Of a stretch of DNA of 64,000 bases, positions 15,718 to 24,329 are shown one piece after another. Numbering within the stretch: the stretch's first letter is position 1; every line of letters starts with the position of its first letter. Origin of the DNA: DATMQA01 sp035566895 (lineage in GTDB: Bacteria > Verrucomicrobiota > Verrucomicrobiia > Limisphaerales > UBA8199); contig DATMQA010000126.1 in NCBI GenBank assembly GCA_035566895.1, positions 1 to 64,000 of the forward strand, in the 5' to 3' direction. The position numbers were made by a program, and so were the translations under genes. The notes under the pieces are model-generated. The model made no database searches and was not told where the DNA came from. It saw only the letters and a program-made list of their open reading frames with translations.

Positions 15718-15873
15718 TTAACGATGCGATCCCAGGTTAGGGACCGTCAGCAGGTACATCAGCAAGGCGACAAAAGTCATGGCCGCGAGCACGCAAACCA
15801 CGACGAAGACATGCAATCCGTGCTTGCGACTAAACTGGCGCCACCTTCTGCCAAGTTCCCAGTGTTCGCGCAT
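15718..15873 (-). CDS. Small membrane protein, 51 aa
   Basis: Reads MREHWELGRRWRQFSRKHGL, then one strong membrane segment (HVFVVVCVLAAMTFVALL) and TVPNLGSHR. It lies about 130 bp downstream of ald on the same strand. The interval is purine/pyrimidine-biased and word-rich. No function can be assigned, but the clean charge-hydrophobic-charge layout supports a real small protein. Confidence 0.5.
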   Translation of the reverse strand: MREHWELGRRWRQFSRKHGLHVFVVVCVLAAMTFVALLMYLLTVPNLGSHR

Positions 15874-15999
15874 GGCCGTATGGTAAGAGGGCGAGGCGAC
15901 GCGGCAAGGCAGTTTTGTGGGGGCGCGGCTCGTCCGCTTCCTCGTTCTCGTCCTCCGGATCGAGGAAGAGGGAGCGAGAGAAAGAACAAGGAAACGCGC

Positions 16000-17097
16000 C
16001 TACATCGCCGGGGAATAAGGCATCCCGTGGGCCCCGGCGACAGCTTGCTGGGTGAGTTTGCCGTTTCTCACATTGATGCCGCTCAACAGCGCTGGTTGAC
16101 GTTGGCAGGCCTCCGCAAGGCCCCAGTCGGCTAGCATCTCGATGTAGCGATAAGTAACGTTGGTCAAGGCCTGGGTGGCGGTGCGGGCATAGGCGCCGGG
16201 CATATTCGCAACGCAGTAATGCGTCACCCCTTCTTCCACGAACACCGGCTTATCGTGGGTAGTGGGCCGGGAGGTCTCCGCGCAGCCGCCCTGGTCAATG
16301 GCGATGTCCACCAGGACGCTGCCGGGGCGCATTCGCCGCAACATATCACGGTTGATCAGTTTCGGCGCCCGCGCGCCCGGGAGCAACACGGCGCCGATCA
16401 GCAGGTCCACTGAAGGCAGCAACTCGAGCAGGTGCGCTTCGCTCGAATAAAGCGTGTGGGCCGTGTGCAGGGTTATATCGAGGAACCGCATCCGCTCGAG
16501 GTCCACTTCCAGAATGGTTACATCGGCGCCGAGACCTTGGGCCATGCGTGCTGCGTTGATGCCCGAAGTGCCGCCGCCCAGCACCACGACCCGGCCGGGC
16601 AGCACGCCCGGGACACCGCCCAGCAAAACCCCACTGCCGCCGAAATGCTTGGCCAGAAAAAAACCCCCAACCAAAATAGACATGCGCCCGGCAATCTCGC
16701 TCATCGGCTCGAGCAACGGCAGGCGTCGATTCACTTCGATGGTCTCGTACGCCAGGGCGGTCACTCCGGATTTCATCAAGGTTTCAGTCAGGTGCCGGTC
16801 GGCCGCCAGGTGCAGATAGGTGAACAGAATCTGGCTGGGCCGCAGCAGATTGTATTCGGCCGGCAGCGGCTCTTTGACTTTAACGATCAGTTCAGCTTTT
16901 TCGAATATCGCTGCATGATCATCGACCAGGGTCGCGCCAGCTTGCTGGTAGTCGGCGTCGGGATAGCCGGCGCCGGCGCCGGCCTCGCGTTCGACCAGCA
17001 CCTGATGGCCGCGCTTAATCAGTTGATAGGCCGCCGAGGGTAGTAAAGCGACGCGATGTTCCTGTTCTTTGATTTCTTTAGGGACGCCGATAAGCAT
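16000..17097 (-). CDS. ald: Alanine dehydrogenase
   Basis: 365 residues, full length for the family. N-terminal MLIGVPKEIKEQEHRVALLP contains the substrate-binding Arg, with Lys in VKVKEPLPAEY and His in YLHLAADRHL. The NAD-binding Rossmann segment VVVLGGGTSGINAARMA follows, and DQGGCAETSRPTTH and the VANMPGAYARTAT signature are present. It interconverts L-alanine and pyruvate plus ammonium with NAD in the cytosol. Upstream (17148) a YihY gene ends on the same strand, 50 bp away, but no functional link is evident. Confidence 0.97.
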   Translation of the reverse strand: MLIGVPKEIKEQEHRVALLPSAAYQLIKRGHQVLVEREAGAGAGYPDADYQQAGATLVDDHAAIFEKAELIVKVKEPLPAEYNLLRPSQILFTYLHLAADRHLTETLMKSGVTALAYETIEVNRRLPLLEPMSEIAGRMSILVGGFFLAKHFGGSGVLLGGVPGVLPGRVVVLGGGTSGINAARMAQGLGADVTILEVDLERMRFLDITLHTAHTLYSSEAHLLELLPSVDLLIGAVLLPGARAPKLINRDMLRRMRPGSVLVDIAIDQGGCAETSRPTTHDKPVFVEEGVTHYCVANMPGAYARTATQALTNVTYRYIEMLADWGLAEACQRQPALLSGINVRNGKLTQQAVAGAHGMPYSPAM

Positions 17098-17147
17098 GGG
17101 AGGAGGGATGGTGGAGTATTGGGGGCCTGATCGTCAACATTACTCCA

Positions 17148-18692
17148 TCACTCCGTCAGTTCCCTGCTTGCGCCTGCCCGGCTGGCGAGAGCCAGCAGGG
17201 TCACGGACGCGGCGGCGTGGCGCTCGGCTTCCAGAATCCGCTGGAACTCGCCATAGACCTCGGCGCGGGCTGGTTCGTCACGAGTGGCGAGTTCCTGTCC
17301 CTGGCTGGCGCGCAGGGCCAGCAGGATATCGTGGCAGGTGATGTTTTCCAACGGCCGAGCCGGCACGTAGCCGCTGTCACCATTGGCAGTCTCCACGACC
17401 AACCGCACGGCGCAAAGAGGCTCCATAATCTGCTGGATTAGCCGCGTCGGAACGCACAAGGCCTCCGCCAATTCCGGCACTTCGGGTGGCGGTTGGCCCC
17501 GCAAAAAACGCTGGCCGACCAGGGTCATCAGCCGCAAGGCGATGAATTCGCGCCCGCGCTGATTGATGAGCTCGACCTGTTTTTCTTCGAGATAGCTGCT
17601 CCGGTTCTGATAGGCATAGGCGACCTGCGCGCCAAACAGCAGGATCAGCCAGCAAAAATAGAGTCCAATCATGAACACCGGCACCAGGCCGAGGCTGCCG
17701 TAAATTTTGCTGTTGGAGACCACGCGCGAAACGTAGAGCACGCTGATGACGTTGTTTAAATGAAACAGCAGGCCGGCCACTGCCCCCCCCGCCAGCGCCG
17801 CGCGCCAATAGACCTTGGTATTGGGCATCAGCATGTAAAAGGCGGCGAAGGTCAGGCACAACACCAGCACCGGCAGCAGCTCGAAACCGAAATGGAAGAT
17901 AAAACTGCCGATCAAAGGCAAATTACCCAGAAACTGCCTGGTCGCCTCCAGGTGAGGTCCGGTGGTCAAGCCGAGCGCCACCACCAACAGCAGCGGCGCC
18001 AGGGTCAACACGCTCCAATAAAGCACAATCCGCATGAACCAACTGCGTCCACGCGCGACGCCCCAGATGTCGTTGAAGGTCGTTTCAATCTGGCTCAGCA
18101 GCGAGAGGGCGGCGAAGATCAGCACCACACTGCCGGTCAGGCCGAGCGCGCCACTGCGAGTATTCTGGATAAACTGGTTGATGCTGCGCGCAATCGCCCG
18201 CCGCGTGGCGGTTGCGTGCTGGTCCTGGTCAGCAGCGCCGGGGGCAGTTTGGGTGGCGGCCGCATCTCCGGCGGAGGTTTCTGGCGCGGTGCCGGCTTCT
18301 GCCGGCGCGTTGGTCGAGCGCGAGTTGGCAGAGGGGGACAAGTTGGTCGTGACGCTGATGAGATTCGCCGTTGCCGCCGCCGGCGGCGTGACGCTGGCGA
18401 CCATGTGGTCGATGAATTTTTCGATGCCCTCTTCCCCTCGTTTTTTCAGGAACGTGCTGGTCACACTCATCACTACCACCAGCATCGGGATGAGCGCCAG
18501 CAGCGTCGCATAAGCAAGCGCAGAGGCACGCACCGGACAGCGGTTGCGCGAAAAGCTTTGGGCCACCAAGACCCAGAAATGGACGAACCGTTGCCATTTC
18601 GAGGCTTCCTCACGCGGCACGCGTCCTTCGAGTAAGGCCCGCGCATCGTCGCGCATTTTTCGCAGTCGAGAAGGTTTTTTTGTCGTCGGCAC
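17148..18692 (-). CDS. YihY/BrkB-family inner-membrane protein with C-terminal winged-helix-like tail
   Basis: 514 residues from a GTG start. The YihY/BrkB (formerly RNase BN) core has about six membrane helices (RASALAYATLLALIPMLVVV, GALGLTGSVVLIFAALSLLS, IVLYWSVLTLAPLLLVVALG, and so on) and conserved TTFNDIWGVARGRSW. An Ala/Thr/Pro-rich extracytoplasmic loop (about 105-165) lies between the first two helices. The C-terminal about 150 residues (ALRLMTLVGQRFLRGQPPPE onward) look like the cytosolic winged-helix extension found in some family members. Function is unknown in most bacteria. Confidence 0.85.
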   Translation of the reverse strand: MPTTKKPSRLRKMRDDARALLEGRVPREEASKWQRFVHFWVLVAQSFSRNRCPVRASALAYATLLALIPMLVVVMSVTSTFLKKRGEEGIEKFIDHMVASVTPPAAATANLISVTTNLSPSANSRSTNAPAEAGTAPETSAGDAAATQTAPGAADQDQHATATRRAIARSINQFIQNTRSGALGLTGSVVLIFAALSLLSQIETTFNDIWGVARGRSWFMRIVLYWSVLTLAPLLLVVALGLTTGPHLEATRQFLGNLPLIGSFIFHFGFELLPVLVLCLTFAAFYMLMPNTKVYWRAALAGGAVAGLLFHLNNVISVLYVSRVVSNSKIYGSLGLVPVFMIGLYFCWLILLFGAQVAYAYQNRSSYLEEKQVELINQRGREFIALRLMTLVGQRFLRGQPPPEVPELAEALCVPTRLIQQIMEPLCAVRLVVETANGDSGYVPARPLENITCHDILLALRASQGQELATRDEPARAEVYGEFQRILEAERHAAASVTLLALASRAGASRELTE

Positions 18693-18779
18693 CCAAAGGC
18701 ACGCTAACAGAGCACGGAGCTAAGTCAATTGAGGGACGTGAAGGGTGATGAGCTGCAGCGTCTGCCGGCCCACCCACAA

Positions 18780-18812
18780 TTAAGGTTCACGTTTCACGTT
18801 TTGCGTCCGCAG
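18780..18812. repeat. Short word repeat (TTCACGTTTCACGTTTTGCG)
   Basis: Two to three copies of a TTCACGTT word in the gap between the divergent YihY-type and YgfZ genes. Confidence 0.5.
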
Positions 18813-18854
18813 TTGCAATTGGTTCGTCGCCCCATAAGCTGCACTACGACGGAC

Positions 18855-19931
18855 ATGCTGACGTTGCTTGAATTTCACAAAACCCTGGGCGCTTCTTTTG
18901 GCACGGTCAACGGCGTTGAGGTCGTCACGCATTACGGCGACAAGCTGGCCGAGCACGCTGTATTGTGCCGGGGCGCCGGCGCCCTGGATTTGAGCTTTCG
19001 CGGCCGGCTTTGTCTGACCGGCACCGAGCGCGCGCGGTTCCTGCACGGGCAGGTGACTAATGACATCAATGGTCTTGCGGTAGGCGAGGGCTGTTACGCC
19101 GCGCTGGTCACCGCCAAAGGCCGGATGCAGAGCGATCTCAACATCTATCGTCTGGCTGACGAGCTGCTGCTGGATTTCGAGCCGGGCCTGAACGGAAAGG
19201 TTTCCCAGCGCCTGGAGCAGTTTATCGTGGCCGATGACGTGCAAGTAGTAGAGGTCGCGCCGCATTATGGTTTGCTGAGCGTTCAAGGCCCGAAGGCCGA
19301 GGAGGCGGTGTGGGGCCTTGAGATGTTCAAGGCGCTTCCGGCCAAGCCGTTCAATTCCGTCGCCGTTGATGACCCGATTCTGGGTGAGCTGTACCTGATG
19401 AACCAGCCGCGGTTTGGAACCCGGGGCTATGATATTTTTGTTCCCACCGGCGCGATGCGCGCCGTTGCTGACAAATTGTTGGCCTCTCTTAAAGTCCTCG
19501 GCGGCCGCGCTTGTGGCTGGGAAGCCTTGGAAATAGCGCGCATCGAGGCAGGCGTGCCGCGCTTCGACGCCGACATGGACGAAACAAATCTGCCGCTGGA
19601 GTGCGGCATCGAGCGGCGGGCGGTCAGTTACACCAAAGGTTGCTACCTGGGCCAGGAAATCATCAACCGCGTCCACACCCAGGGCCATGTTAACAAGGAA
19701 GTGCGCGGCTTGCGGTTTGCCGATGACCTCCAGTCCGTTCCCAGCAAAGGCGACAAACTTTTCCACACCGGAAAAGAGGTCGGTTATATCACCAGCGCGG
19801 TCTGGTCGCCCGCTTTCAAAGCCAGCATTGCTTTGGGCTATGTTCGCCGGGAAGCGAACGCGCCGGGCACGAAGTTGGTCGTGCGCACTACTGCGGGAGA
19901 GCGCCAGGCGACGGTGACGGCACTAGCCTGA
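18855..19931 (+). CDS. ygfZ: YgfZ/GcvT-like folate-binding protein (Fe-S cluster maintenance)
   Basis: 358 residues from MLTLLEFHKTLGASFGTVNG. Earlier in-frame codons back to 18729 cross the intergenic word repeat. The protein has the aminomethyltransferase (GcvT) fold, with RARFLHGQVTNDI and the diagnostic YgfZ signature KGCYLGQE (around 261-268) containing the conserved Cys. YgfZ supports the synthesis or repair of certain Fe-S enzymes in a tetrahydrofolate-dependent way in the cytosol. Its position 9 kb from fur-sufBC is suggestive only. Confidence 0.9.
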   Translation: MLTLLEFHKTLGASFGTVNGVEVVTHYGDKLAEHAVLCRGAGALDLSFRGRLCLTGTERARFLHGQVTNDINGLAVGEGCYAALVTAKGRMQSDLNIYRLADELLLDFEPGLNGKVSQRLEQFIVADDVQVVEVAPHYGLLSVQGPKAEEAVWGLEMFKALPAKPFNSVAVDDPILGELYLMNQPRFGTRGYDIFVPTGAMRAVADKLLASLKVLGGRACGWEALEIARIEAGVPRFDADMDETNLPLECGIERRAVSYTKGCYLGQEIINRVHTQGHVNKEVRGLRFADDLQSVPSKGDKLFHTGKEVGYITSAVWSPAFKASIALGYVRREANAPGTKLVVRTTAGERQATVTALA

Positions 19932-19959
19932 GCAGCCGCATCACCAAAACCCGCAGGCC

Positions 19960-20088
19960 GAGATCCGAAGGCCGAAAGAAATGCGAGACCCGAACTCGAA
20001 GGCATCCAAATAACCGGGCCACGGGGTTCGGATTTCGGATTTCGGCCTTCTTTAGGGTTTCGGCCGTCGGATTTGTTTTGGGCCGGCG
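19960..20088. repeat. Inverted word repeat (TTCGGATTTCGG units)
   Basis: CCGAAGGCCGAAA-type words on the left pair with GGATTTCGGATTTCGGCC words on the right. It lies between the ygfZ stop and the end of the RND pump gene, where transcripts converge, so it could act as a two-way terminator. The same family is present at 23214-23312 and 52812-52892. Confidence 0.8.
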
Positions 20089-20102
20089 TCTGGCTCTTGG
20101 TC

Positions 20103-23100
20103 CTATGTCTTTTGAAACCTCCCGTACCTCAGCGCCAGGGTCGGCAACACCAGCAGATTGAGCACCGTCGATGTGAGGAGGCCGCCCAGAATGACGATGG
20201 CCATCGGCCCTTCGATTTCGCGGCCGGCTTCGCCGCTGCCGATGGCCAGAGGGAGAAGGCCCAATCCGGTGACGGTGGCGGTCATGAGGATCGGCATCAA
20301 CCGCTCGGAAGCGCCCCGCATCGCCGCCTCCGGTCCCCATGTCATTCCTTCCTGGTTTATCAGATGTTCGAAATGGGAAATCATCATGATGGAATTGCGC
20401 GTGGTAATGCCGAAGAGGGTCACAAATCCGACCAGTGAACCGATGGTGAGTGAACTCTGACCCGGCGCCAACACGCCGGTCAGCCAGACGGCCAGCACGC
20501 CGCCGACCAGGGCGAAGGGGACGTTGACCAGGATGAGCATCAGGTTGCGCCAGTTGTGGAAGACAATCGAAAGCAACAGCAGAATTCCGACGGCGGCAAT
20601 GCCCGAGTGGAGCAGCAACTCCCGTTGGGCTTTCTGCTTGGCCTCGGCGGCCCCGGTGAAGGCGGTGTAGCTGCCGGGTGGGAAGTTTACTTTTGCGGCG
20701 ACCTGCTTCCTCGCTTCATCCACGAACGAGGTAACATCGCGCCCCGTTGCGGCGCAGGTCACGGTCTGACGGCGGCGCGCCCCTTCGTGAAGGATAGAGG
20801 GGCGGCCCGTCGTGGGGTAGATGTCGGCTAGCTCCCGAAGGGGCAGGCGGGTGGCTTGAGCGCTGGCCAGCAACAACGAACCGATGGCCTCCGGGTCTTG
20901 TCGATCGGTTGGATCGAGAATGACCGCGACGTCGGCGGTCTGGTTGCCACGGTGAGTCTGGGCTACGACCGTCCCCCGGTAGGCGGTTTGGAGCGCTTCC
21001 AGCACATCCACTGGACGAAAGCCAAATTGCGTCAACCGCTCCGGACGGAGGCGAATGGCTACCCGGGGTGAGCCGGGCGGGGCTTTGACTTTCACATCGG
21101 CGTTACCGGGCACGGTCATGAGCACGTTGGCGACTTCTCGCGCCTTTGCGTCGATTACATCCAGGTCGTCGCCAAAAATGTTGACCGCGACCGGAGCGGT
21201 TTCTCCGGTGATGGTCTCGCCGATACGGTCACCGAGGAAAGTCGTCACCTCGGATTGCAACCCGGGAAACTGCTTGAGGATGTCGCGAATCTCATCGGCC
21301 ATTTTTTCCATTTCCTGGCCCGAGATCGGCTTGAGTTCGACGTGGAATTCGCAGCGTTCGGGGCCCCAGGGATCCTCGCCCAGTTCGGCGCGGCCCACCT
21401 GCTGTTCGACAGTGGCGATGTTCTTGTTGTGAAGCAATTGAGCGGAAATTTGGCCGCCCACACGCAGCGTTTCCTGCAGGGAAGTGCCCGGGGCGCCAAA
21501 GACCTGGAGGACAAAATGGCCCTCGCGGAATTCTGGCAGGAACTCGCCGCCTTGCATAAGGAAAACGGGCACGGCGGTGACGATACAGAGCACCACCACC
21601 GCGGCGATGACCGCGCGCGGCCAACGGGCGACGATACTAAGCACATGCCGATAACCTCCCTTAAGCCATCCCTGCAGGCGCGGGTCTTCGGTCTTGCGGA
21701 CGCCTTTTCCAAAAAGCAGATACGCTAACGCGGGTGTAATCGTTAGCGCGACCAGCAACGAAGCCAGGATAGCCAGGATGTAGCTCAGGGCCAGCGGCGC
21801 GAAGAAGCTGCCTTGGAGCCCGGTGAGGGTCAGCACCGGCAGAAACACCAGCACGACGGTGAACGTGGCAAAGATAACGGCGCTCCGGACTTCCAGGGAA
21901 GCATCCAGCACCACTTGAAACAATGGCCGGGGCTGCGGCAGGTTTTTATTCTCGCGCAGCCGGCGGAAGATGTTCTCCACATCGATAATGGAGTCATCCA
22001 CTACCTCACCCAGGGCGATGGCCAGGCCGCCCAGGGTTATGGTGTTGAGGGTGATACCGAACTTCTGCATTACGATGACCGCCGTGAGCAGGGAGAGCGG
22101 GATAGCGGTGAGCGAAATGCAAGCGGTGCGGACGCTGCCCAACAACAGGAATAACACGATCGCCACGAGAATGCCGCCCAGGGCCAGCGAGTGTTTCATG
22201 TTGTGGAGGGCTGCCTCGATGAAGGTCGCGGGCCGGTGAAGGCGCGGGTAGAGTTTGATGCCTTGCTTATCGAGAACCGGCTTCATTTCGGCTAGAGCGC
22301 CCTCCAGCAATTTGGTCACCTCCATCGTGTTGGCCCCGTACTGGCTGGACATGGTCATGAGGACCCCCGCGCCACCCTGGATGAGAGTGTCGCCGAATTT
22401 CGGCTCGGCGCCTTCCACAACGCGGGCGACGTCTTTAAGCCGCACACTGAATCCGTTGGTATGGGCGACGACGACTTCCCCGAGAGCTTCAGGGGTGAGC
22501 GCCTGGCCTTCGGTCTGGAGAGTAATCCGTTGGTTGCGGGTCTCGATGAAACCCGCCCCCATCACTCCTGTGGAAACTCGCGCAGCCGCCAGCACTTCCG
22601 AGAGCGTCAGGTCGTAGGCCAGCAAGCGGTCCGGCAGGATCTGGATTTGGAGCTGGCGCACTTCGCCGCCAAAAGTACTGCACTTGGCGACACCCGGCAC
22701 CGAGAGCAGGCGCGGTTTGAGGGTCCAATCCGCGAAGGTCCTCAGCTCCATGGGAGTCAGCTTGTCGGTGGCCAAACCAATTTTGAGCAGGTCCATCGTC
22801 GAGGAGGTCAGCGGCGTCATGCGCGGCGTTTTGACAGTCGAGGGCAATTCGCCGGCGGTCTCAGCCAGTTGCTCAGCCAGCACCTGGCGCGCGCGGAACA
22901 CGTCGGTTCCTTCCTTGAACACGACGGTGATAATGGAGAGTCCTTCAATGGACTCGGAGCGGAGCGATTCCATATCACCCAGGCCGTTGACCGTTGTTTC
23001 AATTGGGACCGTGACGAGTAATTCGACCTGCTCCGGCGCCAGGCCGGGGCACTCGGTTTGGATAACGACCTGGGGCTGGACGAAGTTGGGGAAGACATCG

Positions 23101-23207
23101 AGCTTGGCATTGGCGGTGATGTAGAGGCCGTAACCGAGCAACACGCAGGTCAGCACGACGACCACGCCGCAGTATTTAAGGGAGAATCTGACGAGAGCTT
23201 GAAGCAT
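20103..23207 (-). CDS. CusA/CzcA-type heavy-metal RND efflux pump
   Basis: 1034 residues with 12 predicted membrane helices in two repeats, each with a large periplasmic loop. It starts MLQALVRFSLKYCGVVVVLT. The family hallmark GEVVDDSIIDVENIFRRLRE (helix 4) and, near the end, ITTRNSIMMISHF and a terminal LVLPTLALRYGRF fit the HME-RND clade (CzcA/CusA). HME-RND pumps use proton flow to expel Cu(I)/Ag(I) or Zn/Co/Cd from the periplasm through a tripartite complex. The metal cannot be fixed from what is visible. It is the last gene of a regulator-kinase-OMF-MFP-pump operon, 107 bp after the MFP gene, with a word repeat in the gap. Confidence 0.94.
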   Translation of the reverse strand: MLQALVRFSLKYCGVVVVLTCVLLGYGLYITANAKLDVFPNFVQPQVVIQTECPGLAPEQVELLVTVPIETTVNGLGDMESLRSESIEGLSIITVVFKEGTDVFRARQVLAEQLAETAGELPSTVKTPRMTPLTSSTMDLLKIGLATDKLTPMELRTFADWTLKPRLLSVPGVAKCSTFGGEVRQLQIQILPDRLLAYDLTLSEVLAAARVSTGVMGAGFIETRNQRITLQTEGQALTPEALGEVVVAHTNGFSVRLKDVARVVEGAEPKFGDTLIQGGAGVLMTMSSQYGANTMEVTKLLEGALAEMKPVLDKQGIKLYPRLHRPATFIEAALHNMKHSLALGGILVAIVLFLLLGSVRTACISLTAIPLSLLTAVIVMQKFGITLNTITLGGLAIALGEVVDDSIIDVENIFRRLRENKNLPQPRPLFQVVLDASLEVRSAVIFATFTVVLVFLPVLTLTGLQGSFFAPLALSYILAILASLLVALTITPALAYLLFGKGVRKTEDPRLQGWLKGGYRHVLSIVARWPRAVIAAVVVLCIVTAVPVFLMQGGEFLPEFREGHFVLQVFGAPGTSLQETLRVGGQISAQLLHNKNIATVEQQVGRAELGEDPWGPERCEFHVELKPISGQEMEKMADEIRDILKQFPGLQSEVTTFLGDRIGETITGETAPVAVNIFGDDLDVIDAKAREVANVLMTVPGNADVKVKAPPGSPRVAIRLRPERLTQFGFRPVDVLEALQTAYRGTVVAQTHRGNQTADVAVILDPTDRQDPEAIGSLLLASAQATRLPLRELADIYPTTGRPSILHEGARRRQTVTCAATGRDVTSFVDEARKQVAAKVNFPPGSYTAFTGAAEAKQKAQRELLLHSGIAAVGILLLLSIVFHNWRNLMLILVNVPFALVGGVLAVWLTGVLAPGQSSLTIGSLVGFVTLFGITTRNSIMMISHFEHLINQEGMTWGPEAAMRGASERLMPILMTATVTGLGLLPLAIGSGEAGREIEGPMAIVILGGLLTSTVLNLLVLPTLALRYGRFQKT

Positions 23208-23213
23208 GGGTCA

Positions 23214-23312
23214 GGAAAAGGCCGAAGACCGAAGACCGAAATTCGAAATCCGAAAAGCTTCGGCGTTCGGATTTCGGCCTTCTTTCGGCCTTCGGATTTC
23301 GGGTTTCGGATT
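23214..23312. repeat. Inverted word repeat (CCGAAGACCGAA / GGATTTCGGCC units)
   Basis: Tandem CCGAAGACCGAAATTCGAAA words followed by their reverse forms around GCTTCGGCGTTCGGATTTCG. It sits between the MFP and pump genes inside the efflux operon, so read-through or attenuation is possible. Confidence 0.8.
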
Positions 23313-23314
23313 TG

Positions 23315-24319
23315 TCATTCGCCTCCTTGCCCCTTGAGTTCCAGCGAGAGCAATTGCTGCGCCCCGGTGACTACGACGTAATCGTTCGCCGTTACCCCTT
23401 TCGTGATAAACCAGCCCGCCTCCGTGGGATGCTTCAGAGCGATCTCGATTCGGGCAAAACCTTCGCCACCCGGGTTGAGGCGATAAACCCACCCCGCGCC
23501 TTCGGCCCGCACGACCGCTTCTCGGGGCATGATGACTCCGGGGACCGGCTCTCCTGGAAGCTTCAGATAAGCCGTCACAGCCTCGCCGGGCGCCAGGCGG
23601 GATTTGTTGGGTTTCACGAGAAAGAGAAACCCCCGGCCTTGCATTTGCGGGTCCACGTTGGACGCATGGCCGAGAAAGGTTGCCTCCAGAGAATCGCCGG
23701 AAACGGTGATCAGCCGCGCTCCGACGGGCGGTGCAGGCAATGTTTCGCCCATCGGCACATCAACACGTACCAGCACCGTTTCCAGAGAGGTGACGGATTG
23801 GATAAAGGTTGGCAAGTCCGGTTGCTCGGTTACGGCCTTGCCCCAGGCCAGCGACAGACGGTCCGTGCCGGACTGCACGGAGAGCTGATCACGCTGGGCT
23901 GCGGCTTCGACCGCTTGCAACGCGCGAGCCGAAGCATTGCCTTGTCCCGCCAACGTTTTGAGACGGGCCAGTTCGTTGCTCGAGGCGGTGTACGCGGCAC
24001 GCGCTGCAGCCAGTTCGTTCAGCAGGGCCGCCAGGGGCGCGGGATCCAGCGCGCGGCCAAATGCCTTCACCTCCGGGCTCATTTGGAATGGCTCGGGCTT
24101 TTTCACCACCAGCCCAAGTTGCCCCTGGGCCTCGTCACTGATGGTGATAATGACCTGGCCATCGGCACCACGCGAAACGTGCGGTCCGGCCTCCTCCTCG
24201 GCCGGTGGTGCTTTGTCAGGAGCCGCGACAGCAGGGGCATCCTTGCTGCTCTGGGAACAGCCGGCGAGCAGGAGCGCCAGCAGAGGTGCAATTAGAAGGA
24301 GGGAAAGCCTGGGTTTCAT
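23315..24319 (-). CDS. RND membrane fusion protein (CusB/CzcB-like lipoprotein)
   Basis: 334 residues from MKPRLSLLLIAPLLALLLAG, a lipoprotein signal with lipobox LAGC. The longer in-frame start at 24508 would lie deep in the upstream OMF gene. The alpha-helical hairpin (AALLNELAAARAAYTASSNE and following) and beta-barrel parts (SDEAQGQLGLVVKKPEPFQ, VIMPREAVVRAEGAGWVYRL) suit a periplasmic adaptor linking pump and outer-membrane channel. The acidic/Ala-rich region after the lipid anchor is a linker. The gene lies 10 bp after the OMF stop, so the two are probably translated together. Confidence 0.86.
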   Translation of the reverse strand: MKPRLSLLLIAPLLALLLAGCSQSSKDAPAVAAPDKAPPAEEEAGPHVSRGADGQVIITISDEAQGQLGLVVKKPEPFQMSPEVKAFGRALDPAPLAALLNELAAARAAYTASSNELARLKTLAGQGNASARALQAVEAAAQRDQLSVQSGTDRLSLAWGKAVTEQPDLPTFIQSVTSLETVLVRVDVPMGETLPAPPVGARLITVSGDSLEATFLGHASNVDPQMQGRGFLFLVKPNKSRLAPGEAVTAYLKLPGEPVPGVIMPREAVVRAEGAGWVYRLNPGGEGFARIEIALKHPTEAGWFITKGVTANDYVVVTGAQQLLSLELKGQGGE

Positions 24320-24329
24320 AAATTCGATG

